Source: Knoxdaviesia capensis
Lineage: Eukaryota; Ascomycota; Sordariomycetes; Microascales; Gondwanamycetaceae
DNA length: 64,000 nucleotides
Assembly: GCA_001510575.1 (NCBI GenBank)
Contig: LNGK01000004.1
Span: 2,412,579-2,476,578, forward strand
Reading direction: 5' to 3'
In this document: in pieces, positions 1-13,040 of the stretch
Position numbering within the stretch: the stretch's first letter is position 1
Layout of the letters: every line of letters starts with the position of its first letter
Position numbers and translations under genes: made by a program
The notes under the pieces: model-generated
The model's database searches: none
Seen by the model: only the letters and a program-made list of their open reading frames with translations
What the model was told of the DNA's origin: nothing

Positions 1-3000
1 GCGTGCGCGCAAGAAGATACGACAACGCGTTGAACCACACCTCGTGGCGCTGGCCGGTCGGGCAGGTGAACTTGACCGTGCGAGAGCGGGAGATAATAAC
101 AAGGCTCTTACGGTGAAGGCCTGGCGGTGTGACATTGTCGTCCGTCACCACGCGGACCGCCTCAATAGGGACGCTCTTCGCGTGCAGTTCCGGCTGCTTG
201 GTCTCGAGTGGGTCCTGGTCGCACCAATAGAGCAGACAGGAGTACGGGTGCACCCAGAAAAAGCGCCGGTGGCGTGTTCCGCCCGAATCGCCGCGGCCCG
301 ACCGACTCTTATACTTCCAGAGGAACTCGCCGATCATTGTCTGCGTGAGCGCCTGGAGCATACGTTCGTCGGCATCGGCCCCGAACACCGCCTCGTGGAT
401 CGCCAGCGGGTCGCGTCCAAGAGCCAATCGATGATCAACCTCCGACACGAACGAGGACACCGATGACTTGTGGCTAACGACATTGGACTGGCGCGTGGGC
501 GAGGCGGGAGCGGCGCCGTTGGAGGCAACCGCCGACATCTTCAACGCTCGCGGGAAGTTGGCCTGCGATCCATCCAAGTCGAGCGGCCGGCTGTTGCGTG
601 CCATGGCCGAGGCCGGCCACAGAGGCGGACCCATCGACCCAGGAGCCGGGTTAGATCGCGCAGCCGTCTCAACCGACCGCAGGTTGCTAACCGACAGCGG
701 CGGGCCAGTCGACGTTCCGACACCGCGCGATACACCACCGCGCACAGGCGTGCGGCTGGCAATCGACGAATCATCCTCATCGGCAAAGCGATCGCGCGAG
801 CTCACATCATCATCCTCAAACTGCGGCCGGCGAATCCTGACGGTGGCCGGAGTGCCCGCACTGCTTCCCATGGATCCGTTACGCTCATGCATGAGCAGCT
901 TGGCCGTGCGCGACCGTTGGTTCATGATCTCGTCCATGGTTTCCGAGGTAAGCGCCGTCTGCGCGCTGGAGTCTGCCGTCGACGTGGAGTTGATAGAGTC
1001 CATGGTAAGGCGGCCAGGCTTCACGGCGTTGTGCGAGACTTCGCGGAACGGCAGCAGAGAGTCGGCGGTGTCGGGCCGGGTGTCGGATTCACCGAAAGAG
1101 TCACGGTGGGCATCCTCGAGAATTGTCGGCGTGCCGAAACCCTTCTTGCGGGATCCGCGGCCAATAGCCATCAGGCCCATATCGTCATCGCGCTCGTCGC
1201 GCACAAATGGATCGTCGAGGCCAAGGCCGTGGGGGATGAACATGCCATCGCGCTTGGGGCTGCGAGCCACCATGACAGGCGAGGCAGGCTCACGAGGCGA
1301 CATTGAAACAATGGCCGAAAGAACTGACATGGACAGCGACGGAGGTTCAATGGCAGTGGGCGTAGCAGGGACAGCCATCTCCGTGGCAGCAGCCTTGGAC
1401 AGAGACAGCATAGGAGGCTTCTCTGCCTTAGGAGACAGGCCAAACAAGGTCTTCTCCGAGACGGTCTCCGCGACGGGTTCGATGGCCTGAGCCTTCACGT
1501 TAGTCAAAGTCATCTCCGGCGACGGAGTCACCTTGGGCTGCACCACGTTAAACGCAAAGTCGGACAGTCCAAGAGTGGGCGAAGGCGGGCGAGGGACGTC
1601 AGGCGTAGCAACCGGTTCGACAACAACAGCAGCCCGGACAGGAGAGACGTCCAGGGCAGGCACAGGCGCTTCAGGCTCGGCAACGGGCTCAACGGCCTTG
1701 GTGCTCATCGCAGCAAAGTTAAGCTGGGGAGGAAGAACCGCCGGTTCAGCCACAGGCTCGACCGACTTGGAGCTGATCGAAGCAAACTGCAGCGCAGGCA
1801 ATGGCACCTCAGGCTCCGCAACAGGCTCGACCGCCTGCGACTCGGTAACCGACGTAACCGTCAACTGCGGAGGAGGCTGGACGGCCTCGGCCACCGGCTC
1901 AACACTGTGGGCCTTTACAGGCGACACATTGAGAGCAGGCAGCGGCACCTCCGGCTCGGCCACCGGTTCAACCACGGACTTTGCAACACCCACAGCAAAG
2001 CTGAGCTGTGGCGGCCGCACCGGCAGCTCTTCAACCGGCTCCAGTGCACGCGACGCCACCGAAGTGTACGACAGACCAGGCAGAGGAGTCTCGACAGGCT
2101 CGACCGTGGTCGACATGTTCACAGCCGCGAACTTCAGATTAACCGGAGGCAGCTCCGGCACAGGCAGAGGCGCAATCGGCTCAACCTCCGAAACTTCAAC
2201 GTGCGAGAGAAGCAGGCTCGGCGGCGGGGTCTCCGGCTCGGAAACCGGGCTGCATACCTCGGTCTGGATGGGCGAAAGCAACAGGCCCGGAGGAGGGGTC
2301 TCGGGCTCCATCACCGGCTCAACATACTTGGACACAATCGGAGTGAGCTGTAGAGTCGGGGGAGGAACCTCCGGCTCGGAGATGGGAGAAAGGTCGGCGT
2401 GGGGTCCGAGAGTGGCGAAGTTGAAGGCCGCGAGAGGAGCGTCGGGCTCCGCAATGGGCGCAAGGTCGGCATGGGGTCCAACGGAGGAGAAGAAGAGGGT
2501 GGGAGGCGGCATCTCGGGTTCGGCCACCGGAGAGAGGTCGGCATGGGGGCCGATCGAGGCGAAGCTGAGAGACGGGGGAGGCACCTCAGGCTCGGCAATG
2601 GGAGCCATATCAGCATGAGGCCCAACGGAAATGAAACTCAGCGCAGGAGGAGGAACCTCAGGCTCCGCAACAGGAGTGAGATCGGCATGAGGGCCGGCCG
2701 AGATAAAGCTCAAAGCCGGAGGCGGCACCTCGGGCTCAGCAATGGGAGTAACGTCGGCGTGAGGGCCAACAGCGATGAAGCTGAGCGCCGGGGGAGGCAC
2801 CTCCAGTTCTGCCACAGGAGTGACATCGGCATGGGGTCCGACGGACGTGAAGTTCAAGGCCGGAGGCGGCACCTCAGGCTCGGCAATGGGGGCAACATCC
2901 ACATGAGGCCCAACGGGGATAAAGCTGAGGGCCGGAGGGGGCACCTCAGGCTCAGCAATGGGAGGCACATCAGCATGCGGCGCCACAGCCAGGAAGCTGA

Positions 3001-5766
3001 GCGCCGGGGGTGGCACCTCCGGCTCAGCAATGGGGCTGACATCCGCGTGCGGACCCACGGAAATGAAGCTGAGCGCGGGCGGGGCCACCTCAGGTTCAGC
3101 GATGGGGGAAACGTCCGCATGAGGACCAACAGCAATAAAGCTGAGCGTCGGAGGCAGAACCTCGGGCTCGGCAATCGGTGACACGTCCAGGTACACAGCG
3201 GCGGCGCTGTACACCAAAGTCTCCGGAACGACTACGGGCTCCATCGCCACATCGTGCTGCGCCCCGGCGTCCGCAAACACCGGCTTGGGCGATAGCTCGT
3301 CGGCATCGACCATCACGCCGCTGTCAACCATGATGACCTTGGGCAGCGGGGGAACCGGCGGGGCGGGCGACGACGGCATCTTGATGACTGAGGCCGGGGT
3401 CGATCCGCGCGTGCGGCTGGGCGTGCCGGCGTACGAGTCGTTCTCGCTGCCGTCAAAGTCGCCCAGCTCGGCAAACAGGCTCTGGCGGCCGACCACCGGC
3501 GCGTCCTGCAGCGGCGTCGTGTTGGTGCCGGTGCTGTTGGCGTAGCTGATCGGCGAGCTCTGGAACGGCTCCTCGCTGGTCTGGCGCGAGCGGCGGGTGA
3601 GGAACGCACGGCTGGCCCGAAGACGCATCTTAGGCAGCGACGGGTAGTGGCTCGACGGCGTCCGCAGGTCGTGGACTCCGCCGTCCATCTCGTCTGCAGA
3701 GGTTGAGGCAGTTGAGTGGAACGACGGGGCGCGGGTGGTGCGAATGGTCGACACAGCCATGCTGGTCTGGCGCACGCGGCCGGCACCCCGCGATGGCGAT
3801 TCGGTTTCAGTAGCAGCATCGCTATCAGTGAAGTCCTCGATGCCGGTCTGGAAGTCCTCGCTCTCGGTAACGCGTTCGTTGGCGGTCTCGAAGGCATCGG
3901 TGGCGGAGGACTCGTGAGCAGTCTCGAAGCGGTCGCTCAGCTCGTCACCACCAACCTGGCTGGCATCATCGCTACCACCGGCGGCGGCAGGCACCAGCGT
4001 GGGGCTGATTTCATCCTGGTCCTCCCACTCGTCATCGACGTGGATCTCTTCGCGGCTGGTACGAAGGGCGCCGAGCAGGCGCGGTTGGAAGGGCTTCTTG
4101 AACTCGCGAGAATCGACCTTGCGGCTGCGGCGGTTGTTGGGAGGGCCATCGGAGCGGACACGTTCCAGATCGTCGCGAAGGTCCTGCAGCATGCGCTTGA
4201 GCTCCAGCTTCTCGGTCTTTTCACGGTGAAGCTGGGTGCGCTGGTTCTGAATAGTACGTTGGGCATGCAGAAGAGAAGTCTTGAGGGTCTCGGATTCCAG
4301 AATGGGGTGGCGCGGAGTGGCTCCCTTGATAGGCGACGGCGGCGGCGAGTGCTCGGGGGTGACGTTGTCATCTCCGTTGTCAAAGTCTTCGTCGCTGGCG
4401 CGAGTGTCGGCATCGCGATCCAGGGCACGGCCGCGGGTAGACGAAAAGGCGCGGGCCAGCTCAAAGTTCTGGTGGGTGAGATCCTCGATCTTGCGCTGCA
4501 TCACGGAGCGCTCCTGTTCGGTGGCGGCGATGGTCCGCTTGGCGGTGCCGAGTTCGATATCGTAGGCCTTGGCACTCGAGGCCAGTTCTTCCGACAGCTT
4601 CGTGTTGGCAAGCTTGGTCTCGTCCAGTTCGCGCTGCACAGCATTCTTCTCTGACTGCAGTGCTTGCAGGGACTGGGCCAGCTTCTTTTCGCGGTCGGCG
4701 GTGTCCTTCTCGCGGCTGGTGAGGTCGAACAGCTTCGTCTCCAGGTTCCAGTTCTCGTCGCGGAAGCGCTGTTCATTCTCGTCCATAGACTTGACGCGTT
4801 GCTGGAAGGACTCGGTCTCCTCCTCCAGAGAGATCTTCTCGTCGGTGACGGTCTTCAGCTCGGCTTCGCGCTCGGCTAACAAGGCCTGAAGACTGCGGAT
4901 CTGCTGGAGAAGCGAGGTGCTGATGTCGGCAGCAAACTCGATGTCGTGAACGCGGTTCGCGGGTTGGTTACGGAGGCGTCGATTCGGAACGCTCAGCTTG
5001 GTCGGCGACCCAGTCGCCCGGCCGTCGTATTTCGACGGGCTGACGGAGCGCTGTGAAGAAGGGGAAGGCAAGTGGATGTTAGGTTAGTAAGGCGGGTTCC
5101 AACTACTGAAAACTGAATCATCAGAGGAATGCAGATCTTCAAACTTACGCGTCCGCCGGCGCCGTCAGGTACATAGGGGGTTCCAGAAGCAGATTCATTG
5201 CTTGGGACGCGCTGTTTCGGGAGAAATGCCCGGGCAGTTTCTCGCACAACTTCGTTGTACTCCTTCTCGATATCCAGCAGCTTGTCCTTGAGTTCGGGAG
5301 ACAGCTCGTCTTCGGCCTCCAGCGCCTCGACCTTCTTCAGCTGCTCGAGTACATCTTTGCGCTGCTGCACCAAGGCGGTGCCCAGCTTTCCGGTGTCGTC
5401 GAGACGTCGTTCGGTTTCGGCAAGATGGGCGTGGAGAGCGCGTTTGGCCTGGCCGGGCGACGAAGCCGGGCCGAGGGCAAAGAGTTGCGGGTCGAAGGTA
5501 GAGAAGCGGTATCGGGGGTTCGAAGAGCCGTTCACGTGCAGGGACGAAGAGGTTGTGAAAGGGTCATCATTCACGCGACCACCAACAGCAGGGGTGGCTT
5601 CGGACGGGCCGGGGGATGGCGATGAGGGTTCGTGGGAAAGAGACTCGCGACCGAGAGCGGCGCCAAAAGCGAGCATGTCCCGGATCTTGTCATTTCCAAG
5701 TGGCGGGCGATTTGACGCGGGAGCGGCAGCGGGTAAAGCGCCACCGCCGTCGGGAGACTGGTCCAT
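1..5766 (-). CDS. apsA: Num1/ApsA-family nuclear migration protein, 3' end off the window
   Basis: Cortical anchor that positions nuclei through dynein and contacts mitochondria (knowledge of yeast Num1 and Aspergillus ApsA). Exon 1 is 5766-5149 and exon 2 runs from 5050 to the left edge; the 97-bp intron (5148-5051) has GTAAGT, CTAAC and CACAG. About 1,889 residues are visible. Order of parts: low-complexity N-terminus; long coiled coil (codons near 5400-5250 and 4950-4450) rich in Glu, Gln and Leu; Ser/Thr/acidic linker; central tandem repeats (AEPEVPPPALSF plus VGPHAD); conserved segment LTMDSINSTSTADSS near 1010; and a C-terminal PH domain starting near 340 (IGEFLWKYKSRS, HRRFFWVHPY, VKFTCPTGQRHEVW). 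The PH-domain methionine at 337 is in frame with exon 2, so there is no net frameshift. The stop codon and final residues lie outside the window. Family assignment is firm; the exact start is less so. Confidence 0.93.
2360..3190 (-). repeat. 72-bp in-frame tandem repeat inside apsA
   Basis: A ggctc landmark recurs exactly every 72 bp (2373, 2445, 2517 and onward to 3167), giving about twelve copies that encode a 24-residue unit containing AEPEVPPPALSF and VGPHAD. Leftward, to about 1640, the same theme continues with degenerate units of other lengths (VEPVAEPEVPLPAL type). All copies stay in frame. Internal repeats are typical of the family, but copy number usually varies between isolates. 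Confidence 0.9.
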
Positions 5767-8362
5767 ATCTGCAGTGAGATTCCGGCAGACCAGAGAGTGG
5801 CGGGCGTCAGATTAAACGCGTTCCGAAGGCATCGGGATCAGAGGTTGGTGAAGAAGGTGAAGCTGGGGTTGGAGGTTGTGAATACTAGGGAGGAAGAAAT
5901 GATTTGCAGAAGAGATTTCCAGGAAGAAGAAGACACAAGACAAGCAAGCAAGTAAGCTAAGAAAGGTATCAAAGAACAACGATGCAGCTGAGATGGGCAT
6001 GCGAAGTGGTGTGGTGGCTAACAACAAAGAACCAGACAAATTGAAGTAGTTTTGGGAACAATCAACGGCAGCAAACTTGAGATGGGATTTCAAAGTGTTT
6101 AGAGAAGTATTTCATGCAGGTTGGGAGGAATAGTTCAGTCTGGTAGGGGTGGGAGAGAGTCGTGATATTGGGGCCGCTTTCTGATATAGGAAGCCCAAGA
6201 AGGCCGACCGCCAGAAACTGCGGCACGTTTAGGTAGAGATAAAGCAAAGCACAGCGAGAAATCGATATATCAGAGCCTCTTGCTTGCAGGAGGAATTCAA
6301 AGATGCAAAAACTGAGTTGGAAAAGACGCGTCCAGACAGAAGGATTTTTTCCAGAGGCAAAGAGAAGAAATCGAGGATTAAAAGAGCTGTAGAGATAGAG
6401 GAAAATCGAGAGAACCCAGGACCCAAAAAAAGACGAGGAAAAGAGAGAACAAACAAAACAGGACAAAAAGGACAAGAACTAGATTAAAAAGGGGGTATAA
6501 AAAGAAAAAGAGACACGAGAAAAAAAAAAAAAAAAAGGAAGAAGAAAGGGTTGTTCTAGCGAGGGAGAGTGGGAGGATTTGCCCTGCAGCCAAAAGGGAA
6601 AAAAAGAGGTGGTGAAGATGGGAGAGAAGGGAGGAGGGAAAAAAAGACGAGGCGGCAGATGACAGAGCAAGAGAAGGGAAAAGAAAAGGAAGGAGGACAA
6701 GATCAAAAGAGAGACAGGTCAAAAGGGGGGGAAGATTGACGCAGAGAGGAGATTTCAGAGAGAGAAGAAGAGCAGCTCACGCAAGAAAAGCCCGGCCGAG
6801 ACTCGTGAAGGGAGTAAAGACTAACAGAGGAAGAAGAAGGGAAGAAGAAAAAAAGAAAAAAAGGAAGCCGAAAATAACAACAAAAAAATGATAATATTGA
6901 GAGAGAGAGAACGCGCTTGGGCACAGCGCGCTGCAATTGCCCTGCAGGAAATTGGCCGGGTACCTGTTATGCGCGGGCCACCGCCAAAGAGTACATCCCG
7001 GGATTCGTGGAAGGGAACACATGAAATGAAATGCAAGACAGGCCAGAACAGAACACGTTGGCTGTGTGATCAGCCACAACGCCGGAGTGTGAGTATCTCT
7101 CTCTTCGTGCGTTCTTTTTGGTGATGGTGTTTGTGGTTACTGTGTAGCCCAACGAGGCGAAAAAAAAGGAGGAAGACGACGACGACGGCGATGGTGAAAG
7201 ATGCATCTAACGAGGCCTTACCTACGCACCTCTGGTACCTGCCTTTCTGCGATATGCGCACACTGAAGTAACACGTAAACAAAACAAACCAAAAATGCCC
7301 CCCCAAGGTCAAGCCACGGTGTGGCACATGTGCCTTCCGTGGGCTCGAAATTACCTGCAGGCCTGGAAACTTATGCACGCTTTTGCTGGCGGTCCGGGGT
7401 TATGCAACAAAGGCAGGCGCGGCGATATTGGGCAGCGATTAAGCGGTGCTGTTACTGCAGTACTGTACTGTACAGTACTTGGAGAAGGTGCTCGCTGGTG
7501 CACCGCTCCTGCTTTGTTCGTCCATTTATTCACGTATCCGGGATATGCAGCAACCGCAAATTAGGGTTTCCTTGTGGCTTGGGCGAGAATATGCACATAG
7601 CCGGGCGGGCGAGTGAGGCCGATGATACCGGCGTCTGCAGTAGTAAATCGGCCAGATTCGACGATGCGATGGTAGCATTTTTTCCCAGCACCGCGCATCT
7701 CGCTCATCCAGTCTCGCTCTCTCTCTCTCTTTTTTCAGATGAAGAAAAAAATGCGCAGGGCCCCTTGTCATTGATGTGATTCGATAATTTGAGATTAAAA
7801 CTGTGGGGTCAAATCCCATAATAACAATCGCAGTCATACGCTCGAGCCCTCACAAACCCTCTACAGAATTTTTATTCCAATATATTAATTTTTCTTTTTT
7901 TTTTTCGGTTCGGTTCCTGGATGGGATGACGACCAGGGCAGGGCATGTATGTGCAGAGTCCGAAGGGCCAAAAAAGAAAGTCAACAAAACCCGGTCGGAA
8001 AAGTCGTGTAAGGCTTGTGCCCTAAATAGGAAAGTAAATAAACACACAATGTTGACAATGGTCAATGGAGCACCGCTCAACTTGACACACGGCGGCTACA
8101 GAAAGCGGATCTATGATGGACGGCGGGAAAAGAATGTATCTCCATTGACCATGGGTACTAGGTAGTCATGCAAAAGTGTTCGCCAACAAACGTTCATAGA
8201 AGCTATCCAGAAGCCGGCTGCCAATTTCACCTACCCCTCCCTGTATCTGTGTGCCTCGCCTGGTCTGTCATACGGGGGATGCCTAAAGTTGGGTACGAGC
8301 AGGCTGGGAATACAAGAAAAGAAACACAACACGAGCCATATACGGAGTATATGCCTGCGAGT
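5767..8362. other. Intergenic region upstream of apsA, strongly strand-asymmetric
   Basis: No gene is supported here. From about 6250 to 6900 the + strand is nearly all purine (with an A run of about 18 near 6519-6537), so the apsA sense strand is pyrimidine-rich, as in many fungal promoters and long 5' leaders. A 14-bp perfect palindrome, GTACTGTACAGTAC, lies at 7465-7478. The open frames here are low complexity and do not look like proteins. Confidence 0.5.
7465..7478. repeat. Perfect 14-bp palindrome GTACTGTACAGTAC
   Basis: The palindrome sits within a longer run of overlapping TACTG/CAGTA units (7459-7479). Related copies occur in other spacers of this window, near 10573, 12724, 20654, 22475, 23774 and 44144. 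Its role is unknown; a binding site for a dimeric regulator or a remnant of a small mobile element are both possible. Confidence 0.6.
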
Positions 8363-9797
8363 CTACCCCTCAAACGGCGTCTCGTACGGCCGCTCGGCCT
8401 GCGGCGTGATGCGCGCCAGGTGGCGGCGCTCGCCCGAGGTCCAGTCGACCAGCGCCGAGTGCATCGTCACGCGGTTGTCCCACACCACTACCGTGCCCGG
8501 CTCCCACTTGACGCGCGCCTGGAAGTCTGCGCCGAGCGCCAGGTGCTTGTACAGGAAGCCCAGGATCAGGTCGGACTCCTCCTTCTTCAGGCCGACGATC
8601 TCGCGGGTGACTGTATAGTTGACAACAGAAGACTGTTTGTTAGCTGGCACACTAAATGAAGGAAGAGAAGGAGGAAGAAGAAGAAGAGAAAAGGGGAAGA
8701 AAAAAATCAAAATAACAATTAAACGAAAGAAAGAAAAAAAGAAAAAAGAAAAGAAAAAGACAGCAGATGCCAACTCACACCCAGGATTCACATAGATCGC
8801 CTTCTCGCCCGTGACCGGGTGCGTCCGCACAATCGGGTGCTCGTTGAACACCGGCTCGCGGCGCTTGATCCCGCCGCGCGCCACCGACCCGCTGGCCTGC
8901 TCGAAGCCCGAGTGCACGGCCTTCAGCCCGTGCAGGCGCTGCTGGAAGGCCGGGCTCAGCCGGCGGTACGCCTCGGCGGCGTTGGCAAACAGCGTGTCGC
9001 CGCCCGTCGGCGGGCCGTCGAGCAGGTACAGGAAGGTGGTGCCGGGCGGCTGCAGCTCGTACGACACGTCGGAGTGCCAGGACACGGTGGTGGTGTGCTG
9101 CGCGAGGAAGTAGTTGACCGTCGTGTCGCCGGCGCCGCGGTGCACGAGGTGGATCTCCGGGTAGTCCTGCGGCGACCCGGACGTCGGGTGGATGTGGTGG
9201 CGGCCGAAGTAGCCGCCAAAGGCCAGCGCCTCCGCGATCGGCACGTCGGCCAGGTCCTGGTCGCGGAACGCCACCACCTTGCGCTCGGCCACCAGCCGCG
9301 CCAGCTGGTCGCGGCCCGCCGCCGACAGCTTGCTGAGCTGCACGCCGCGCACCTCGCTGCCGGTCAGCGGCGTCAGGTGCGAGATCTGGCTGGCCCCCGC
9401 CGGCAGCAGGTCCTTGTACGACGGGTCGGCGTCCTTGCCGTGCTCGACGTGCTCGAACGGCTCCAGCGCCGGGTACTTCTCCTCCGGGTTCCACGTCGGC
9501 AGGTAGTTGGGGTACTACAGACAGACGGCACAAAGGGTGTGTCAGCCACGTCATTCTGTTTGCTTCCTTTGTTCCCGCTGAATCTCCACCGTGTCTCGCG
9601 CGGTGTCTCACCTTTACCGGAGCAACGCCCTTCTTGCCAGCCTCCGCCTCGACATCGAGCGACCGGCCAAACAGCGACTCATATGCTCCACCCCGGGCTG
9701 CGGCCGTGGGGGTCGAGTGAAGCTTCAGGGTCTGGAGCTTGGCCTGGAAGTCAACCGGGCTGGCGGTCGGCTCGGTCTCAACAGCAGCGGGCGCCAT
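8363..9797 (-). CDS. TauD/TfdA-family Fe(II)/2-oxoglutarate-dependent dioxygenase
   Basis: Probable alpha-ketoglutarate-dependent dioxygenase of the taurine/sulfonate type, which oxidises a substrate while decarboxylating 2-oxoglutarate; fungal members are often linked to use of sulfonate sulfur, but the substrate here is not shown. Exons are 9797-9612, 9514-8779 and 8610-8363; phases fit exactly and give 389 residues. The iron-binding motif is WHSD (His209, Asp211) with a distal His at about 371 in ERRHLARITP, and the 2-oxoglutarate region includes PPTGGDTLFAN. The second intron (168 bp) is extremely pyrimidine-rich on the sense strand. Exon 2 is strongly GC-rich, unlike its flanks. The next gene is 4.6 kb upstream, so it stands alone rather than in a cluster. 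Length is usual for the family. Confidence 0.92.
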
Positions 9798-11088
9798 TGT
9801 GATGTTGTTTCTGGTGGAATAGGAGTAGGGACGACAGATGGTGTTCTCAGGTTGATTCGGATAAGATTAAAGCATCCGTTGAAAATGAAGGGACTCTACA
9901 TCAACATTCAAGAGCTCCGACCAGCACCCAGGAAGGCGAGGCGCCCCCAACTTATATACACGAAGGCGCATCCCAGATCGGCACCGAGATTCCGCAACAA
10001 CCGCGCCGATTAACGAGGGGACATACACTCCAAAATGGCAACATCGGCTCATTTTCTCTTCATTCGTCATTTTCAATCCCGGCTTCGCAATGAGCCAGCC
10101 ACACGAGCGGGGTTTTCGCCATGGCCATAAAAGCTCTAGAACACACACCTACGTGTATCTCGCATGTAATCCCCGGCATGTGAGATCGAATCCGGGCGGG
10201 GGGGGCAGTCTACCAGGGAGAACGGAATGGACAGCAGCCCAGTTATATCTATATACATACACACTAATAGATAGCGAAGGGGAGGGGAAGTGTCGGTGGC
10301 ATAACGGCGCAGTCGAGACTGCCGGTGTGTTTTGGTGCAGATCTGTCGCCGTCCAGTGCGAGACCCTGAGGATTTTGTTATCCGGAGTGCAAATGACACC
10401 ATTCGTCGCTGCGGCTTGGTACCCCGTAGCCTTGTACAGATATGGTACCTTTACTGGAGGGGGAGGCGACACCTGTACATGTAAGTACCGAGGAAAGGAA
10501 GCGGAAAAGTCGGCGCCGTAAACCCCTCTATTGATTGATAAAAAGAGGTCTGGTGCTGGAAGTCTATAATATGTACTGTACTGTCCTGTACGTGTAAGTC
10601 TACACTGGTGCCTTATCGGTCCCGACAGCCAGGTCACGCCGGGCGCTTGGCCGGCACTTGCTTTGGCCGGTCCGGATCCGTGGGGATCACCCAATCGGGC
10701 GCGCATATGGTGTTGTCGCGTCATGTGCAGACCAGAGAGCCCTCCTCTCTCTTGGCACCTGTACTGAATGGATGAATGGCGGCCCGGATTCTCTCGGCGG
10801 GATGAGGGTCGGCTTAGGGTTTGTTTCCGGCTGCTCACTGCCGTGGCCCAGGAATGAAAGTCAACACGCGCTCCACCACCAATTGCCCAGCAAGCCTCAC
10901 CGCTGCCAAACCACCCCCATCCGGCGCCACGCCACGACCTTATAAACGCCGCGCTCTGTCTGGAGAACCCCCAAACACGGCTCAGCCATGGCTGGCGAGA
11001 GAAAAACATGCCTTGGTCTCGCGCCCACGCGCAATTTCACGCCACCACACCTTCATCCACGGCTCACGGCTGCGTTTGTCTCATCCAA

Positions 11089-11107
11089 TGTGTGTGTGTG
11101 TGTGTGT
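11089..11107. repeat. (TG)n microsatellite
   Basis: An uninterrupted TG dinucleotide tract of about nine and a half units in intergenic DNA. It is probably polymorphic in length. Confidence 0.85.
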
Positions 11108-12723
11108 AGGTGGCAGGGCTTGCAATATTAAGCCACGTCCATGGTTGGCGTCGATCACTTTTATTCGAACAACCAGAACTGGCCCACGTCCTGAACCCAT
11201 GAGGGGAAGAATTGCACCAGGGGGGGGGCTGGCCAGGCAGAAGAAAACACCGAGGCGGCTGTCTTCCAGTTCCAGCCCTTTGTGTTCCACGAACACAGCT
11301 TGTCAGCACGCCTACGTACGCTGTGTGTGCTGCATGACGTCCGATATTGAAGACCCCCAAAACGCGTGACTTCGTTTCTTTTTTTTTTTTTCTTAGACAC
11401 TTGTTTGTTGTTGTTCTAGTCGTTTCCCCTCAGTTGTTTTGTTTGGCATTGATCAGCTAGCTACAGGGGGGAGATCCGCGATCATTCATGCAGCGAGTTC
11501 AGCCTCTTCGCACAAGCAGCATGACTCAACAAAGTCTCTTCTCGCTGTTGCCCTCTCACCACCACTCCCACACTTACAAACCTGCACTGGGCCGTCTCGG
11601 CCTGTCGATGTTTAGTTTAACTCTTGGGGCCAAGGTCCCAGCAGATAAACTCGCAACAAACACTCTTTGCTTTTCAATGCATAAAATTTCGCTCCAGGGA
11701 TCACCCACGGGCCACGCCAAACTTGGCGATTTGGGATGAAAATCAGCCTGTGCTTGGGCTGATAAATTGGCGGTTTTATTAAACTGGTGCAAGGGATATA
11801 CCTTGTTCGGCTCGTTCTTCGTCTGTTGTGCAGGTCATATCCCCGGCGAAGAAAAAAAAATGATGTGCTGCTAGGGTTCGGGGTTATTTTGCCAATTTGG
11901 GGTTAGGGTTAGAGTTGCGTGGATGCGCGGGCCACATGCGGTTTTGTTTTTCTTTTTTCCCTCCACGACACGTAGATTTAGGCTATCCATCTGCAACAAC
12001 ATGTCCATGAAGTGTCACATCGGCGCCGGCTTTAGAAGCACGACTGGTCCTTGTTGCCCCAACGTAGTAGACGCCACACGCGCTCACATCGACAAGGGAA
12101 CATGAAGATCCCAAACCCACCTACCGACCCGTGCACTCTCCCCTCGCGATCGGACTGTGGTCTCCATCAAAGACATCTTTCTCCGATGGGGAGGTTTTGT
12201 CGGCGCTACACACACGAAGAATCTCTCGAATGAGGGTGTTTCGGAAGGTTGCATGCATCGTAAACCCGTCACTGTAACTCTGCGTGCGCTGTCCATTGGC
12301 CCGCGTTACACTGATCCTCCTCCCCTCCATCTCGCCCTTGAGTTCTCTCTCTCATTTGTGCCTTTTCTTTTCTCCCACTGCGGAGGATGCCAACCCTGTG
12401 ATCTTTTTTTGCCTCGTACACGCGGTTTAGTCCGGACATCGGACTTGTCTCACAAGGGGACCACGAACCCGCGTAGTACCGCCGGTGTGCGGCTCCCTCT
12501 TGTCGATCTCTGTACTGCACTTTGGCCCCCCCCATAATTTCGACCCTTACACAGCCAGACCCTAGAGGGCCCGGCGTCCTCCTCGAACTTGAACCACAGG
12601 GCGACGTGAGCAAAAGGGAATCGCGCCGGCGACTGAAGATTAGGACCAACAGAGGGACGGACAACAACTTCTCCTCTCTGGTTGCCCGAACACCCCACCA
12701 AAACGTACGGCAGCAAGGTCATT

Positions 12724-12742
12724 GTACTGTACACTACAGTAC
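12724..12742. repeat. Inverted repeat GTACTGTA-CAC-TACAGTAC
   Basis: Two 8-bp arms pair perfectly around a 3-bp spacer. The arms match the palindrome at 7465-7478, so this is a spaced version of the recurring element. Confidence 0.6.
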
Positions 12743-13040
12743 TGGACCCCAGGCAGTCGCCGGCTTTTTAAATCCCGTCCCTCCGTCGGTAATGCCACTG
12801 GAACTTTGGCCGGAACATGGCGTTGTCGTGGGAGTCTTGCGAGCTGGGCCCATCAGCCAACCCCATTGCCGTGCACTACCACAACTGACACACGAGAACA
12901 TTCTCATATAAGGAAATTAACATCGTGTTTATTATAGAGTCAAGAGAGACCCGGCTGCGAGCGCGAAAAGGAGCGACTAGCTACTAAAGAGTGGAAAGGC
13001 GAGCAGAGCTTGTGTCTTCAAAATCCGATAGGGACCGCAA

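Noticed and set aside
468..1490. 340-codon + strand frame over the 3' half of apsA
   Set aside because: It is the opposite-strand shadow of apsA, whose PH domain and repeats are in a continuous minus-strand frame.
1533..3181. Gly/Ser- and Arg-rich + strand frames across the apsA repeats
   Set aside because: Repeat-driven shadows of the 72-bp units on the wrong strand.
7795..7825. T-arm-like GGGTCAAATCCCA hairpin
   Set aside because: No D arm, anticodon arm or acceptor stem upstream.
8363..9797. Secondary-metabolite cluster around the dioxygenase
   Set aside because: No polyketide synthase, peptide synthetase, terpene cyclase, P450 or transporter lies in the window.
10160..10205. tRNA-like TCGAATCC next to a CCCCGG/CCGGGC hairpin
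   Set aside because: The stem flanking the would-be T loop does not pair and no cloverleaf could be formed.
10149..11009. 286-codon minus-strand open frame
   Set aside because: Rich in Trp, Arg and Ser with no recognisable motif; its codon composition differs from the real genes nearby. Left out, although chance length is somewhat high.
11901..11912. TTAGGG repeats as evidence of a nearby telomere
   Set aside because: Only one to two units at each place and scattered through the window, so a chromosome end or fusion is not supported.
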